Origin: Diploscapter coronatus
Lineage: Eukaryota; Nematoda; Chromadorea; Rhabditida; Rhabditidae
NCBI GenBank assembly: GCA_964036155.1
Contig: OZ038423.1
Location: 67,595,249 to 67,659,248 of the forward strand
Direction of reading: 5' to 3'
DNA: 64,000 bases
Position numbers and translations under genes: made by a program
Notes under the pieces: model-generated
What the model was told of the DNA's origin: nothing
What the model saw: the letters and a program-made list of their open reading frames with translations, nothing else
Database searches by the model: none
In this document: in pieces, positions 1-13,600 of the stretch
Position numbering within the stretch: position 1 is the stretch's first letter
Layout: each line of letters starts with the position of its first letter

Positions 1-162
1 ACATTTTTTGTTGTAAATTTTGCATCTTTCAATCAAATATCCCATAATTCTTTTATTTGCAGTATTCAATTTAAAATTATGAATAAATTAATTCCGCCAA
101 AAAACCCGTCAAAGTGTATGCACAAAATATTATTGGTATAATTTAGGAAAAATAGAAATTCA

Positions 163-967
163 CTATATTTTAAGAGTGAATGTTAGTAAGAACCAAAGTC
201 GATATAAAAAGGGGTCCGCAGATCTGGCTGATTCTCACCTATTTTGTTCAGTTTTTCACGCTGATCATCATGGTGATAACCTTTTTTTTTTTTAAATCAA
301 TTACGGTAGTTTAAAGTTTTGGCAACCCCGACCTCGGGAAAAATTTCTAATTTTCTTATTTCTAACCAAATTCGATAATTCTTTTTTTATTCAACAGCAT
401 TTAGTCCACAGATTATCAGGTAATAAAATAAGAATTTTTTTGAAATGCAATGGCCAAATTCAGCATAATGCCTTTATAATACAAATTTGAAAAAAATCAT
501 ATCTCCCTGTGTGTGCACATTCTAGAATAAGCTCTGGAACAGAAGTTGATCAGTTTGAAGAGCTCTACAAGATTTCATGGAAAGCTCCGACATTAACTCA
601 CATTACGCTTGTAAATACAGTATGGGTATATAGGGTAACTTAGGCTAATTTTTCCCACCAAAATTAATTTCTAAAAATTTCCTTTTTATTTTTGCCATAT
701 TCTCCTACTCAAGGTCTACAAAATAGAAGATAATCATTCAAGTTGGTCTAAAAATAAGAAAGTTATGAATTTTCTCCCGAAGTCGGGTCTGTCAAAACTT
801 TAAGCTACCGTAATCCTGCATACAATAATTTTCATGAAAAACAAACGACATCATGATGATCAGCGTGAAAAACCGAACAACATATGGGAAAATCAGCCAA
901 ATCGACAGACCCCTGTTCCGCATCACCTTGAATAATACTGACATTCACTCTTAAATATATAGGAATT
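163..967. mobile_element. Fold-back (inverted-repeat) element, non-coding
   Basis: The two ends are inverted copies of each other: the stretch beginning near 163 (aagagtgaatgt...) returns in reverse complement near 967. Pairing continues inward through the 'ctgatcatcatg' block (about 263) and through a block around 296-345 that matches 785-830, so each arm is roughly 250 bp with moderate divergence. The middle (about 480-760) is similar, in reverse orientation, to 59830-60120 inside the large fold-back element later in this window, so both belong to one repeat family. No transposase reading frame is visible; it is probably a non-autonomous element. Confidence 0.7.
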
Positions 968-1685
968 AATAAATTGGCCGAAAGTTGTCTGATAATTTCG
1001 AGATCTAGAATAGCGTGTTTCTGCAATTCTGTATTTGTAACAATGAGTTTTTGTATGAACTAAACAACGACACTGTTGAATGATATAATTTTATTTAGAT
1101 GCTTACTACTATTTTCAATAAATATTAATTCTTAGAAATGAATACCGATTATTCATCGTCTATTCAACTACTTCATAGGTAGGTTAAAATTTACTTTCAA
1201 TCGATTATAAATTTCTTTTTAGCCTAAAACTCTTTAATTTATCATTTATTCAGAGTTGAATCATTTTTCAAGATAAACTCCCATAATAATGAGTCTGCCT
1301 TTCCAATTAATTTCGTGTCAATTTTATCATTTGCGCGGTCTTGCCGTTCTGCGATTTGATAACAGCGATTTTGAGCCATTGGCCGAGTCTATAAATGTAT
1401 TCCGATTGTCACTATTGGATTATAGTTTTTCGCTTTCCTAATTACGGAAATATCATCATTTCGATTGATTATTCATCAATGTTTGAATTTAAACTCTACC
1501 TGAAATAATATTTTCCGTACCAAAACTTTCCTATTTCGCCTAAAACGATGCTACGATGACTATTTTTCCAAACTGCCTAATTTTTTATCATAACTTTTTC
1601 TCCTTGTTATAATTAGTCTTATTTTCAAATAACACTTGCAATTTTGCACTGTTTGATATAATTAAAATATAGATGATGCCAAATT
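968..1685. other. Intergenic, upstream of the carboxypeptidase gene
   Basis: AT-rich sequence of about 700 bp without recognisable exons, RNA genes or repeats. It presumably contains the promoter of the downstream gene; no specific motif could be identified. Confidence 0.5.
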
Positions 1686-1690
1686 TTCAG
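1686..1690 (+). promoter_or_regulatory. Probable spliced-leader trans-splice acceptor
   Basis: A strong nematode 3' splice consensus (attttcag, ending at 1690) lies five bases before the ATG at 1696, with no upstream coding exon visible. In nematodes this arrangement typically marks where a spliced leader is joined to the mRNA. It supports 1696 as the start codon. Confidence 0.55.
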
Positions 1691-1695
1691 ACACA

Positions 1696-4600
1696 ATGGG
1701 TAAACCGAGACCACGCCTTCAACCATTGATAGCCTATAGAAAATATTTATTGTTATTTGTTAGTTTTCTATTTTTGTTTGGAAATGTTGAGTCGGCTAGG
1801 GATTCTGATCAAATAACGAATTTACCTGGACTATCGTTTACGCCCCCTTTCAAACAATATTCCGGGTACTTGGATGCTTCGTCTAATAATCATCTGTTCT
1901 ATTGGTAGGTTTATTTGAATTTGATAAATCGTCAGCATAAGAATCCGAAGGGGTTATTGCATTTTAAACCAGGATATTGTTCATAAGATCGGAAACTTGT
2001 TATAATTTTCTCAAAAATTTTGTACATTGTATCCTCATGCCAGAATTCCGCTTGATATGTCATCTTCGTTGTACTTTTCGTTAATCCTATTTTAAATTCC
2101 TGACTAAGTAATTATTATTGCACGGTTAACGTTTATCATAGTAATAGCTTTTGCTTCCAATCAAAATTAGGATTATGCAGGTTTCAAATTATAAGGCGAT
2201 TTTACTTTTAATCTTTTTATAGCGAAGTCCAGCTTCTAACTTGAATTATAAAATATAAAAATCATGTTATGTGTTGAGAGATGGGTCTTTGAAACCGTTT
2301 TGGATAGTTAATTAATGATACGGGTGCTGAGTCTCGAGTATCCACTAATAATCAATTCGACAAGAAAGTCGAGAATTTGATTTGATAAGCAAATTAGTCG
2401 ACTCATTTTGATAATAAACTAATCGAAGTTGCATCACGCAATTGCACTACTAGAAAGACGAAAAACCGATCTCCAAAAATATCAGAAAGTGGAATTAAAA
2501 GTTCAAAGATTATTTCTTTTTTAAATCCAGAATCACTCAAAGTTTAAAACTAATTAAAATGTTATAGAAAAAAACATTGAAATTTATAATTTTAGGCTAG
2601 TTGAAGCTCAAACGAATCCGACGACATCACCGCTGGTATTGTGGCTGAATGGTTAGATTTTTGGCTTTTTTTGCAAAAAAAAACACTGAAGGCCTTATTA
2701 TATTTGAAAAAAACTACTCCGTATGCTCATTTTTCATTTTTCTCGACATGACTTAGGATTTTCACAATTATACCTCTAGGTGGACCCGGCTGCTCGTCAC
2801 TTGGAGGCTTCTTCACCGAACATGGTCCCTTCCATCCGATGCCCGACGGTCAAACCCTCGTTGAGAATATCCACTCTTGGAACAAAGTAGGGGTTATTTT
2901 AAATCAAATTTTCTGAGAGTAAAATCTTAGGCCGCTAATATTCTTTATCTCGAAGCACCCTTCGGAGTAGGTTATTCCTATCGGGACGCAAATGCTCCCG
3001 TTGATCAATATTACACGGACTCGAAGGTAAAAGAGCGAGTATTGCGTCATGCTTTGAAATTCCAAGGCAAATTTTGTAATTTGTAAACCATTGAAAAGTA
3101 GACGAACAAGCAAAGAAATATTTTAGACTGCATCAGATAACGCGCTAGCTTTAAGGAGTTTCCTTCAAGCCTTCCCGGAGTATCAGAATCGAGATTTTTA
3201 TGTGACTGGTAAGAAATAGTAAATGTAAAAAATCGCGGCATCCTAAATTAGAAGACTTTGAAGTTCTAGCATTTCTATGGAACCTATAATTTTCAGGCGA
3301 ATCTTATGGCGGTGTCTACGTGCCAACTTTGACGAGTCTCCTGGTCACTATGATACAGGTACTACTAAATTTACCATTCCTTTTCTGATTCAAATATATT
3401 ATTTGCCCAATCGGTTTTGTATTGCACGCTCGTCAACCTGAAAATTTGATAAAAATGATATCTTTAAATTTTATGGTGAATTTCATCAGATTCGAAAATC
3501 ATTGTAATCAACGTATGTGAGTAATGGCTAGATTTGCAATGAATTGTTGAGGTCACTGAAAATTAATCTGATAAGAAAAGTTAATTAAGGCCGTGGACTA
3601 CTAAAAATTTGTAGTTGATGATAAGTGATTCAAAATGCAAATGCTATTATCAAATCGAAAATTTCAAGTAAAAGAATATTAAAGAATTTAAAACATAGTG
3701 AAATTGGAAGATACTTATGTACATCAAAAATATGTAATTCAGAGAAAGAATATTTCAGAACGGCTCAATGACGGGTCTGAATCTGAAGGGCATGGCTGTA
3801 GGAAACGGAATGTTGAGCATGAAGCAACAGATCAACTCCGCGCCAAATTTGCTTTACTACAGAGGAATGCTTGGTGTCGAGTAAGAAAATTGTGTGAAAA
3901 TATCCGCAAATTTTGATCATTCTAATAAAAAAGTTGAATTTTTCAACGCATCTAAATTTACAAAAAAAAATTTTATTAATAATTTCAGTGATTGGGAGCA
4001 ACTTCAAGCATGCTGTCCTGACAATGCCGCAAATCCGTTGGAATATTGCGATTTTTCACAGGTAAACATAACCGAAAGGAAATACTAGTCCTATAAAAAA
4101 AAAACCATTTTGTCAAACACCTTGAAATAAATTTTAAAAAACGATTTTATTTAAAAGCATTTGAGTTCACTTACGTCGACGAATTCGGAAACGTGAATCC
4201 ACGAAACGACTCGAATGATCCGACATTCAAGCAGTGCGCCAATTTGGTCACTTACATGACGATGAACGATGTCTGGATGACGACCAATGATGTTTATAAT
4301 TCGTGAGTTCATCATTATTGTTATTCTTAAAAATTAGGTTTCAATTTCCTCATGGGATATCATAATTTCGGGAGCAATAGCTCGAAGCTCTACGCCGATC
4401 ATATGACAAATAAGTTGTATTTTAGATACCAAGACTGCTACAATCTCTCGGCGATCACTACTTTCCCGGACCAGAACTCCATGATGAATAAGATCTCCAA
4501 AACTCGACAGAAGCGTGAATCGGTTAATTCAAAGCCTGCAAAGTTATACCAACTGGGAACCAGAGGATACAATCCCTTCGTCGATTTGTACACGCAAATC

Positions 4601-7600
4601 AACTATGCATCGACTGACAGGTAATTTACTCATAAATTATATGATAACCATACCAAAATTACACACCTTGTTACAAGTGTATAAGAAAAAGTTAATTCCA
4701 TAGTTGATATCATAAATTTGAGCGCTAAATAAAAATTGCAGTCTCCGAAATTTCCCTTGCTACATGGACGATGCAACTGAAAGTTATCTGAATCTTCCAG
4801 CTGTGAGGACAGCGCTTCATGTAAACCCAACCGTCGGTCATTGGCAGGATTGCAAGTGAGGATTTCTTGAAATATCTTACTCGTCATTTTGAAGAGATAA
4901 GTTTTTTCGCATGTTTCAAAGAAATTAGTCAATTCGAGAGAAACAAAGAATGATAGTCTCCTCGAACCCCTGGGCTTAGAATCTATGTAATCTCTATCTC
5001 TATAATACAATAATTTCAGTGACGATATCAACGAAAAGTATTACCACCAACAAACTCACGATACAACTCCAGTCTTCAAGTCCATGATTGATTCTGGATA
5101 TCCCCTTCGATTCCTTATCTATAACGGAGACGTCGATATGGTAGGCGCAATGAAATTAGACGAATGAGGCATTTCAGAATGCCATCATTCTAAAAATAGC
5201 ATGTAGAGTGGAGTGTATTTTCGCAGACTCTACCCTATAACACTTTGAATAACTTTTCTGAATCATTGAAAAAGAACGCCTCTCAATTTTCTACCAATGG
5301 AATAAATTTCAGGCTTGCAACTTCCTCGGTGACGAATGGTTCGTCGAAAACCTTGCGACGAAAGAATACAAGTTCACCCTGAAAACTCCCCGACAACCAT
5401 GGACATACACAAGACCTGGCTATTTCCAAGGAGTTGTGGGGGGTTATGTCAAGCAATGGAATTACAACAAGATCACGCTGGATCTGATGACTGTCAAGGG
5501 AGCTGGGCATTTTGTGAGCTTATTTAATACATTTTGGAAAATTTTAATGATAAATAAAGACGAAATCTCGATTTTCCAAGATTCGAGTTTTCTGGAAAAT
5601 GTCATAGACAATGGTTTCAGGTACCAACTGACAGACCTGCACCCGCACTGCACATGTTCTTCAACTTCTTGAACGGAACAAACAACTACAACACGACCGT
5701 TCCATATCTACCAATGGGAAAACCCCTAGATCCGGCATATCAGCCACCACCTCAAGTTAGATGTTTCATGATCAAAATTCGGATTTTTATCATGTCGTGT
5801 TGTTATACTGCAAGTTATGATTCCTCATCGCCGTCATCACTTTTTGCATGAGATAGAAAGTCCGAACAATTTTTGAAACTTATCTATCATGAAAACTACC
5901 CAGTTGAGATCAAAAACAATGCAACAATTGATTAACTTCGAAACATTTTCAAAGATTCAATTTCCAGAAGACCTGGACTCGCAAACAAGCGGACCGTGTT
6001 TGGGTATTGCCTGGAATCACATATCCACTCAACTTCAAACAATACTCCGGCTACTTGAATGGAGTCACCGGCAACTACCTGCATTATTGGCTGGTCGAAT
6101 CGCAATCCAACCCTCTGACCGATCCACTTGTGCTCTGGCTGACTGGTATCAAAGTTTAGACTGATAGGCAAATTTCTGACTGACTATTTTAGGAGGGCCG
6201 GGTTGCTCTGGACTATTGGCAATGTTTTCTGGCAAGTTCCACATTCGTCGAAATGCTTGTATTTTGCTAGAGAAAAGTTGTTTAGATGCAATTTCTTATG
6301 CCATAATGTCTGTTTCAAATTATTTGAAAATCTTGCAAGTGTAATGATGATTAATCTTTGAGTATTGCCTCTTGTAAAATCATTGAATTGAAATATAATC
6401 ATTGTAGAAAACGGTCCGTTCCACCCGAATCCCGATGGCAAGACACTGTTCGAGAACGTCTATTCGTGGAACAAGGGAGCTAATGTTCTCTACATCGAAT
6501 CTCCGAGAAACGTCGGCTTTTCCGTACAAGACTACAGTCTCAATAACGACACTGTCTACGACGATCAGAGAACTGCGATGGACACGATGCTGGCGTTGAA
6601 GGACTTCTTGTCTGTGTTCCCAGAATATCGAGGACGCCAATTCTTCGTCACTGGAGAGTCGTATGGAGGTTAGTAAGTTTGCTGTGAAATTCTCATGCCG
6701 CGTTTTAATGAAGAACTAGACATCTTGCAAATTCTCTGATAAAAATGACTTCTTAAATGCATCGATGGAAATAAACTTAAAAAAAGCATTCTAGGCGTTT
6801 ATGTCCCAACCCTAACCTCGCTCCTGATCGACAACATCCAAACCGGATTCATGAGGGACTTGAATCTCGTCGGAATGGCTGTCGGAAACGGCGAGCTCTC
6901 GTCGATTCAGCAGTTGAATTCGGAAATCCACATGGGATATTTCCATGGTTTGTACGACAAAAGGGAGTTCGACAGTCTGCAGCAGTGCTGCGATAGCTCG
7001 GCTGGGGGAGCTTGGTGCGTTAAGTTCATGCTTTGGAAAGTTTAACGGCAACCTGTAAATGATGGAATGGGAAAATGACGGAATGCCGTGTTAGAGAGTG
7101 AGGGAAGAGAGAAATAGCGTGAGAAAAGAGCATTTCGTCATTACAAACTGCCAAGTTGAACTATTTTAAGTCCAAATTAGTGTTTAAAATTATTTTAACA
7201 CGGACAAAGTATGTCAAATGTTGAATGTTCATAAAATGAAAGTTTTAAATAAACATTTTGATGAAAAAGTACAAGGATTGAGTCTAGGTTCGAATTCTGT
7301 GACTTCTCGAAGTACATTACGATCGGTTCTGATGGAACCGTGTATCCCAAGGACAACAGTAGTTGTGCTCAAACAATCACCGACTTAGGACAAGCAAGGT
7401 TCTGGAGCATGGGTGCAGTGACGAACGTCTACAACATTTACCAGGTTATCTAAACCACTTATTTTAAGTTACGAGAATTTTAAGGATTGCTACGAACAAA
7501 CCTCGCAAGTTTTCGGTAGCAGGATCACAAACGCCAAGAGAAGACAGATTCTGGCGAACTTTGTTAATCAAGCGGTAGGATTTTGAGAATTGAATAAGTT

Positions 7601-10600
7601 CAAAAATTTTGAAAGTGACTTTTATTCCAAACTTAACCAATCGTTGCAGCTTATTGTTAAGTATTACGACAATGAAAAACTCTGAAACCCATTTATTTTA
7701 TTTAAATTTTGAATTTTTGCTAGTGGAAATAAAGTACATTTTCGAATGATATGCGCGTTGCATTAGAACTCGGATATCAGAATTCTAATAGACTATTATT
7801 CAAAAACAAAGTTCCTGTAATTTTAGTCAAAAGTGTCTCATTCAACGACCGACAGTCAAGGCGGATTCCAATGCTACTCGACCGACGCTGCTGGTGCGTA
7901 CCTCAACAAGTGGAACATCCGACAAACCCTGCACATCGCTGAGCAGGCCGGAAATTGGACGCCTTGTGTGTAAGCCTCTCGACAGATTATTTGGAAAATT
8001 GTAAAACATGGCAGAAAAAGGTTTTTTGAAAACATCAGTCTTATTAAATTGCACAAAACCTTAGAGTTGACTATCATTACTATGATCTCTAGTCTCTAGC
8101 TCAGTCAGAGATTGTTGTCCTCATTTGCAGAACCGTTCAATAGTTTATTAAAACATGAGGATAGAATTTGAGAATCTCAGAGATTCCATCAACGCCAACT
8201 ACATCCAGCAGCACAACGATACTGGACCTGTGTTTGATCACATCCTGAAGTCCGGCTACCCTCTAAGAATGCTCATCTACAATGGCGATGTAGACCAAGC
8301 CTGCAACTATTTGGGCGATCAATGGTTTGTCGAGGCATTCGCGAAGAGAAACAACCTGAAGCTCTCGAAGGCGAGAAAGGATTGGCGGTAAGTGTCGGAA
8401 AATTCTAATGAGTACTATCTCCGGATAATTAGTAAAAATAGAATATTTTATCCACTATTTTGTTGAAACAAATCAAAACTTTAGATACATGACCCAAATA
8501 GCTGGCTACGCCAAGCAATTCTCCAACGACACGTCGAAGTTCTCAATTGACTTGTTGACGGTGAAAGGAGCTGGGCATTTGGTAGAAATCTTATACAACA
8601 TCTAGGCAAATCATTCGATCTAGGTACCAGTGGACAGACCCGGACCATCTCTGCAAATGATTATCAATTTCTTCAGGAATCAAGTAAGAGTTCCTCGTGT
8701 AGTTTTCGAAATATTGAAACTTTTTGATACAATGAAATTTCAAGCACGATCGTTTCTCGGCATACATACCTTGAATTATCAAAACACCATTCAAGAAAAA
8801 TCTCATAAACTCGTGAAATTTTAGGACTATTCAAGTCCAGTAAACTATGACACTAACCAGCACTACATGTTGGAGACTTACAAAATCGCGCAACGAGTCT
8901 CTGCCGCGGCGATGAACACTTCAGTCGATAATCTGATCACGATTGATACGAAGAGAACCAAGAGAGGCAGCAGGAAAATGTACCAGAAGGGCCTAAGATC
9001 ACAGGTCCCTGTTCAAATCGACAACGATAAGCCGTTCGTCTCGAAGACGCATCCAGACTACATCGAGCATCCCGCACCACCTCCCCCTCCAGCAGGAAGC
9101 AAGACAGACGACGAAGTCAGAGATCTGCCCGGATTGACCTTCGTCCCACCATTCGCTCACTACAGTGGATATTTGAACGCTTCACAGGGAAATTATCTGC
9201 ATTATTGGTGAGACAACTTCCCATCAACAGTTTTCGATACAGGTTCATGTATCGTATGATGCAATAAACGTAGCTTATGCTTTCAAACTGAAAACATCAA
9301 TATTTTTCGCTATTTTGAAGAGTAGTCCAATAAGTCTCGAGGAATTTCATAGGTGTCTTTTTGCATTTATCCACTTCAATACATTTCCCGCCTGAGTCGC
9401 ACTCAAAGATCCAAAATGATATGAATCAATTCAGGTTCGTCGAAGCTCAAAGCAATCCCTCCGCTATGCCGCTGATTCTTTGGTTGAATGGAGGTATTTT
9501 GTCGGCAAAATTAGGAGTATGAATATGTGAACTCAGGTCCTGGATGCAGCTCTATGGGAGGCCTGTTGGAAGAACTTGGCCCGTTCCACGTCAACCAAGA
9601 TGGCCAAACCGTCTTCGAGAACGTCTTCGCCTGGAACAAGGTTGGCAACGTTCTGTTCCTCGAGTCACCCCGTGATGTCGGCTACTCCTTCCGAAGCAAC
9701 GAAGTCGGCCCTGACAACCTGTACAACGACGACAAGACTGCTAATGATACTATTCTTGCGCTGCAAAGCTTCTTCGACAAGTTCCCCGAGTACAAGAATC
9801 GGTCGTTCTTCATCACCGGAGAGAGCTATGGCGGAGTCTACGTCCCAACTTTGACGCTGGCACTGATCAATCAGATCCAGAGCAACCAGATGCCATACGT
9901 CAATTTCTCAGGCATTGCGATTGGAAACGGAGAAATGAGCGAGATTCAACAGATCAACTCCGCGGTGCCTCTGCTCTACTTCCGAGGTGAGCACGGCAAG
10001 GAGGACTGGGACGCTCTTCAGGTACTATATTTAGAGAGGCCAAATGAATTTCCAGGATTGATAATCATGGAAAATGTTTGATCAGTGTGGCCGATGAGAT
10101 TAGTCGGAGCAGAATACTTTTTAGGTCTCCAAAAGTGGTTCAGTAGGAGCAAAGTTATGCTCATTTTTGCGCGGGGATTTTTCTGCAATCACTTCTCACT
10201 TTATTCGAAAAGTCGTTTCTCGCAAAGTTTCGACAAAATACATAATTTGAATTTTATCCTTCGCAAAACTATCAGTTTTGTCAAATTTCAACGCAAGGTC
10301 TTGTTATCCAGCTGCACACCGCGGTGGAGTGTTGCTGTCTGATGAAATTGAATTTTTCGCCGATTTTCAACCCGAAAAACTTGTTGGAGTAGGCCTTTAT
10401 TTTCAAGATGCAGGAATTTCAATATTCAAAATTCGCAATTTTTGGAGATTTCGAGGAAAAGTTCCAACTACAAAATTTGAGAAAAAATCCAGTGTATAAT
10501 ACAAAAACATTTCCATGATTATCAGTAGGAGCCCGACCAGATGAGTCGGAAAAAGGTGACCGAAAATTTCTAATGCATAATTCGAATACTAACTTTGGAA

Positions 10601-13600
10601 TTCTGACATTTCTAGTCATATATTCTCTTGAAAGAAACATTGAAAAAAAGAATATTCATCATCATTTTGAACCTAGATTTGAACTTGGACATGATTACAG
10701 ATGTGCTGCAATTCGACGAAGACTCCACAGACCTACTGCGACTTCATGCAATACGTCTACCTAGACTCAGGAGGAAACGCCTGGCCGAAAGTCAATGACG
10801 ACTCTCTAGCAGGGAAATGCGGTAGATTGGTCGTGCAGCAGGGATTCCTCGATGTCTGGGCCACTGACAACGACGTGTACAACACCTTCACAGACTGCTA
10901 CGTCGTCCCTGGTAGTGTGCCAGAATCCGATCCCGGGGAATTGGGAACCAGAAGGAAGCGAGAGATTCCGCCGCTCATGAACAAACGACTCTTCGTCAAT
11001 CAGGCTGTAAGTTATGAGTAGTACAATTTTAAAAATATGGAAGCCATCTTGTACACTTTTCGAAATGTGTGGTGCATTCTTGCATTTCGATGAAAAGTGG
11101 AAAACTATTATTGGCAATTAGAATTTTTAATAGAAGAATTTTGAAACATCATTTTCTAAAGCGAAAACATTAGGTTTAGGCGAAGATCAACTACTGGTCA
11201 ACAGACGCTAACCAAGGCTTTACTTGCTTCTCCGGAGATACAGCCCAATCCTTCATGAACCTTGACTCTACTCGAAAGGCTCTCCACATCCCTGACTCTC
11301 TCGGCTATTGGACAGATTGCAACGACAACATGAATGCCATCTACCAGCAGCAGCACAATGACACTAGTGATGTGTTCAAGGCGATCTTCGCTTCGAATTA
11401 CAAGCTCAGAATCTTGATCTACAATGGAGACGTCGATATGGCTTGTCAATTCTTGGGTACTTTTTATGTTTCGAAACCTAACATAGCTGGAGCACAAAGC
11501 GATTTTCTGTCAACATAACGAATACTTGTATCAATCTACTAGAAACGAGGCTAAAGTTGCAAATTCAGGTGACCAATGGTTCATCGAAAAATTGGCAGCG
11601 GACGCTGGAATGGCTGCAGGACAGAGACAGCCTTGGAACTACACCCAAGGAAGCCATTTGTCCAGAACTGGTGGATACATCAAGAGATTCACGCTGAACA
11701 ACAATCAAATCGTTCTAGATCAGATGACTGTCAAGGGAGGAGGACATTTCGTACGATAAAATTTAGTGCAGCACTAGTAAAAAAGTAATTTAGGTGCCGA
11801 CTGATCGACCTGGACCTGCTCTGCAGGTAAACTTGCAAAATGAAAGAAAAGTCGAATATAATCAATTTGAAAATCGATAATTTTAATGAGTTTCAAACAA
11901 TTTCTTGAAGTGAAGAGAATTTTCTTCTACGTTTCATTGTTAGCATTTGTTTTTTTTCGATTTTCCTAAGAAAAAGAAGGAATAGTTTTTCCTAAATTAA
12001 ATCCGAAACTCATTCAGATGATCAACAACTTCGTGAACAACCAGGACTACAACAAGAACCTGACGTTGGATATCACACCCAAGCCGCTTCTTCCTCAGTA
12101 CCAGCCACAAGTCCCACAGATGACTCGAAGATTGGCTGATCAGATCTTCGCTCTGCCTGGACTTACATTCCAGCCACAGTTCAAGTCGCATGCCGGATAT
12201 TTGAACGCTTCGCCAGGCAATTATCTCTTCTACTGGTTCTATGAGTCGCAGGGAGATTCGTCGGTTGACCCGGTAAGGTTTTCTTTTTGAAAATGAACAC
12301 AAGGTTTGAGACGAGTTGCCAGAAATTATCTGAAAGAAATAGCTATGCCTATTTTTGTAACATAGTCAAAATCCTAGATACTTCTCTGGCTACAAGGCGG
12401 CCCAGGCTGTGCGAGCTCTGGAGGCGCTCTGGGCGAGATTGGACCCTACTTCGTCAATCCTGATGGAACAACGCTATTTGAAAATGTCTACTCCTGGAAT
12501 AAAGTAAGTTTCTAAATGTTCGACATATAATTATAAACTGAATTTGTATAAGTCGGTGCAAAAATTTAAACATATTCAGGCAGCCAGTATTCTCGTCATC
12601 GACTCCCCCAGAAGAGTTGGGTTTTCTTATCAGGACAACAGTACAAACAACGATACTTATTGGAACGATGATAAGGTATCTTAATATCCTATACAAGCTT
12701 AAGGTTGAGACGTTTTCTTGGCACAAAACAATCGTTTTCCCAGTATCTGTGTCATGATCTCTCTCGCTCTTTCTATGCACTATTGCATCATAAAAACTGT
12801 TTCCAGACCGCCGATGACGTATTCCTGGCTGTGACCGACTTCTTCAAAGCTTTCGGAAAGTTCAAGAAGAACCCATTCTTCATCAGTGGAGAATCTTATG
12901 GAGGAATCTACGTACCAGTCTCCACCCGGAAATTCGTCCAGATGATCCAATCGAATCAGTCTGATATCAATTTGGTCGGCATGGCTGTCGGAAATGGAAT
13001 GGTCTCGAACATTCAAGACGTTCGAACTCTGCCTGACTTCATGTATAATCACGGATTCTATGGAAAGGAGTAAGATTTGGAAGGTTTATCAAAATAAAAC
13101 TCTGTCAAGAGAAAAAGCGGTAAGATTCGAGTTATCGACCAATTTCTATTTCGAAGACAAACATGATCAGAAAATTATTGTTTAAACTCAATGGGTCGTC
13201 TTTCAGCGTCTGGGATCAGCTTCGACAGTGCTGTAAACGAGCCGATAACTCGACGTCTTACTACTGTACCTACGACGACTACATCTGGATTGATGATCAA
13301 GCCAATATTCTGCCGAAGAACTTCAGCGATCAAGCCTCGCAAAATTGTGCAAACCTCATCGTGCAACTGTCCTATGAAAGGAACTGGAACTCTGGGTAAT
13401 CTTTCAGAAACAAGTTTTTCGAAAAATTCTGCTGGTGTGAAGAAGAAAGTATTGAAGAAAAGTGCTGTATGATCTTTCAATAATGCTCAAATGCATTTCA
13501 AAGTGACATAAATTTGACATCTTCAGTAACGACGTCTACAATTTGTATCTCGACTGCTATAATTATCCGGCATCGAGTTCATCGAAGGCGAAAATGAACA

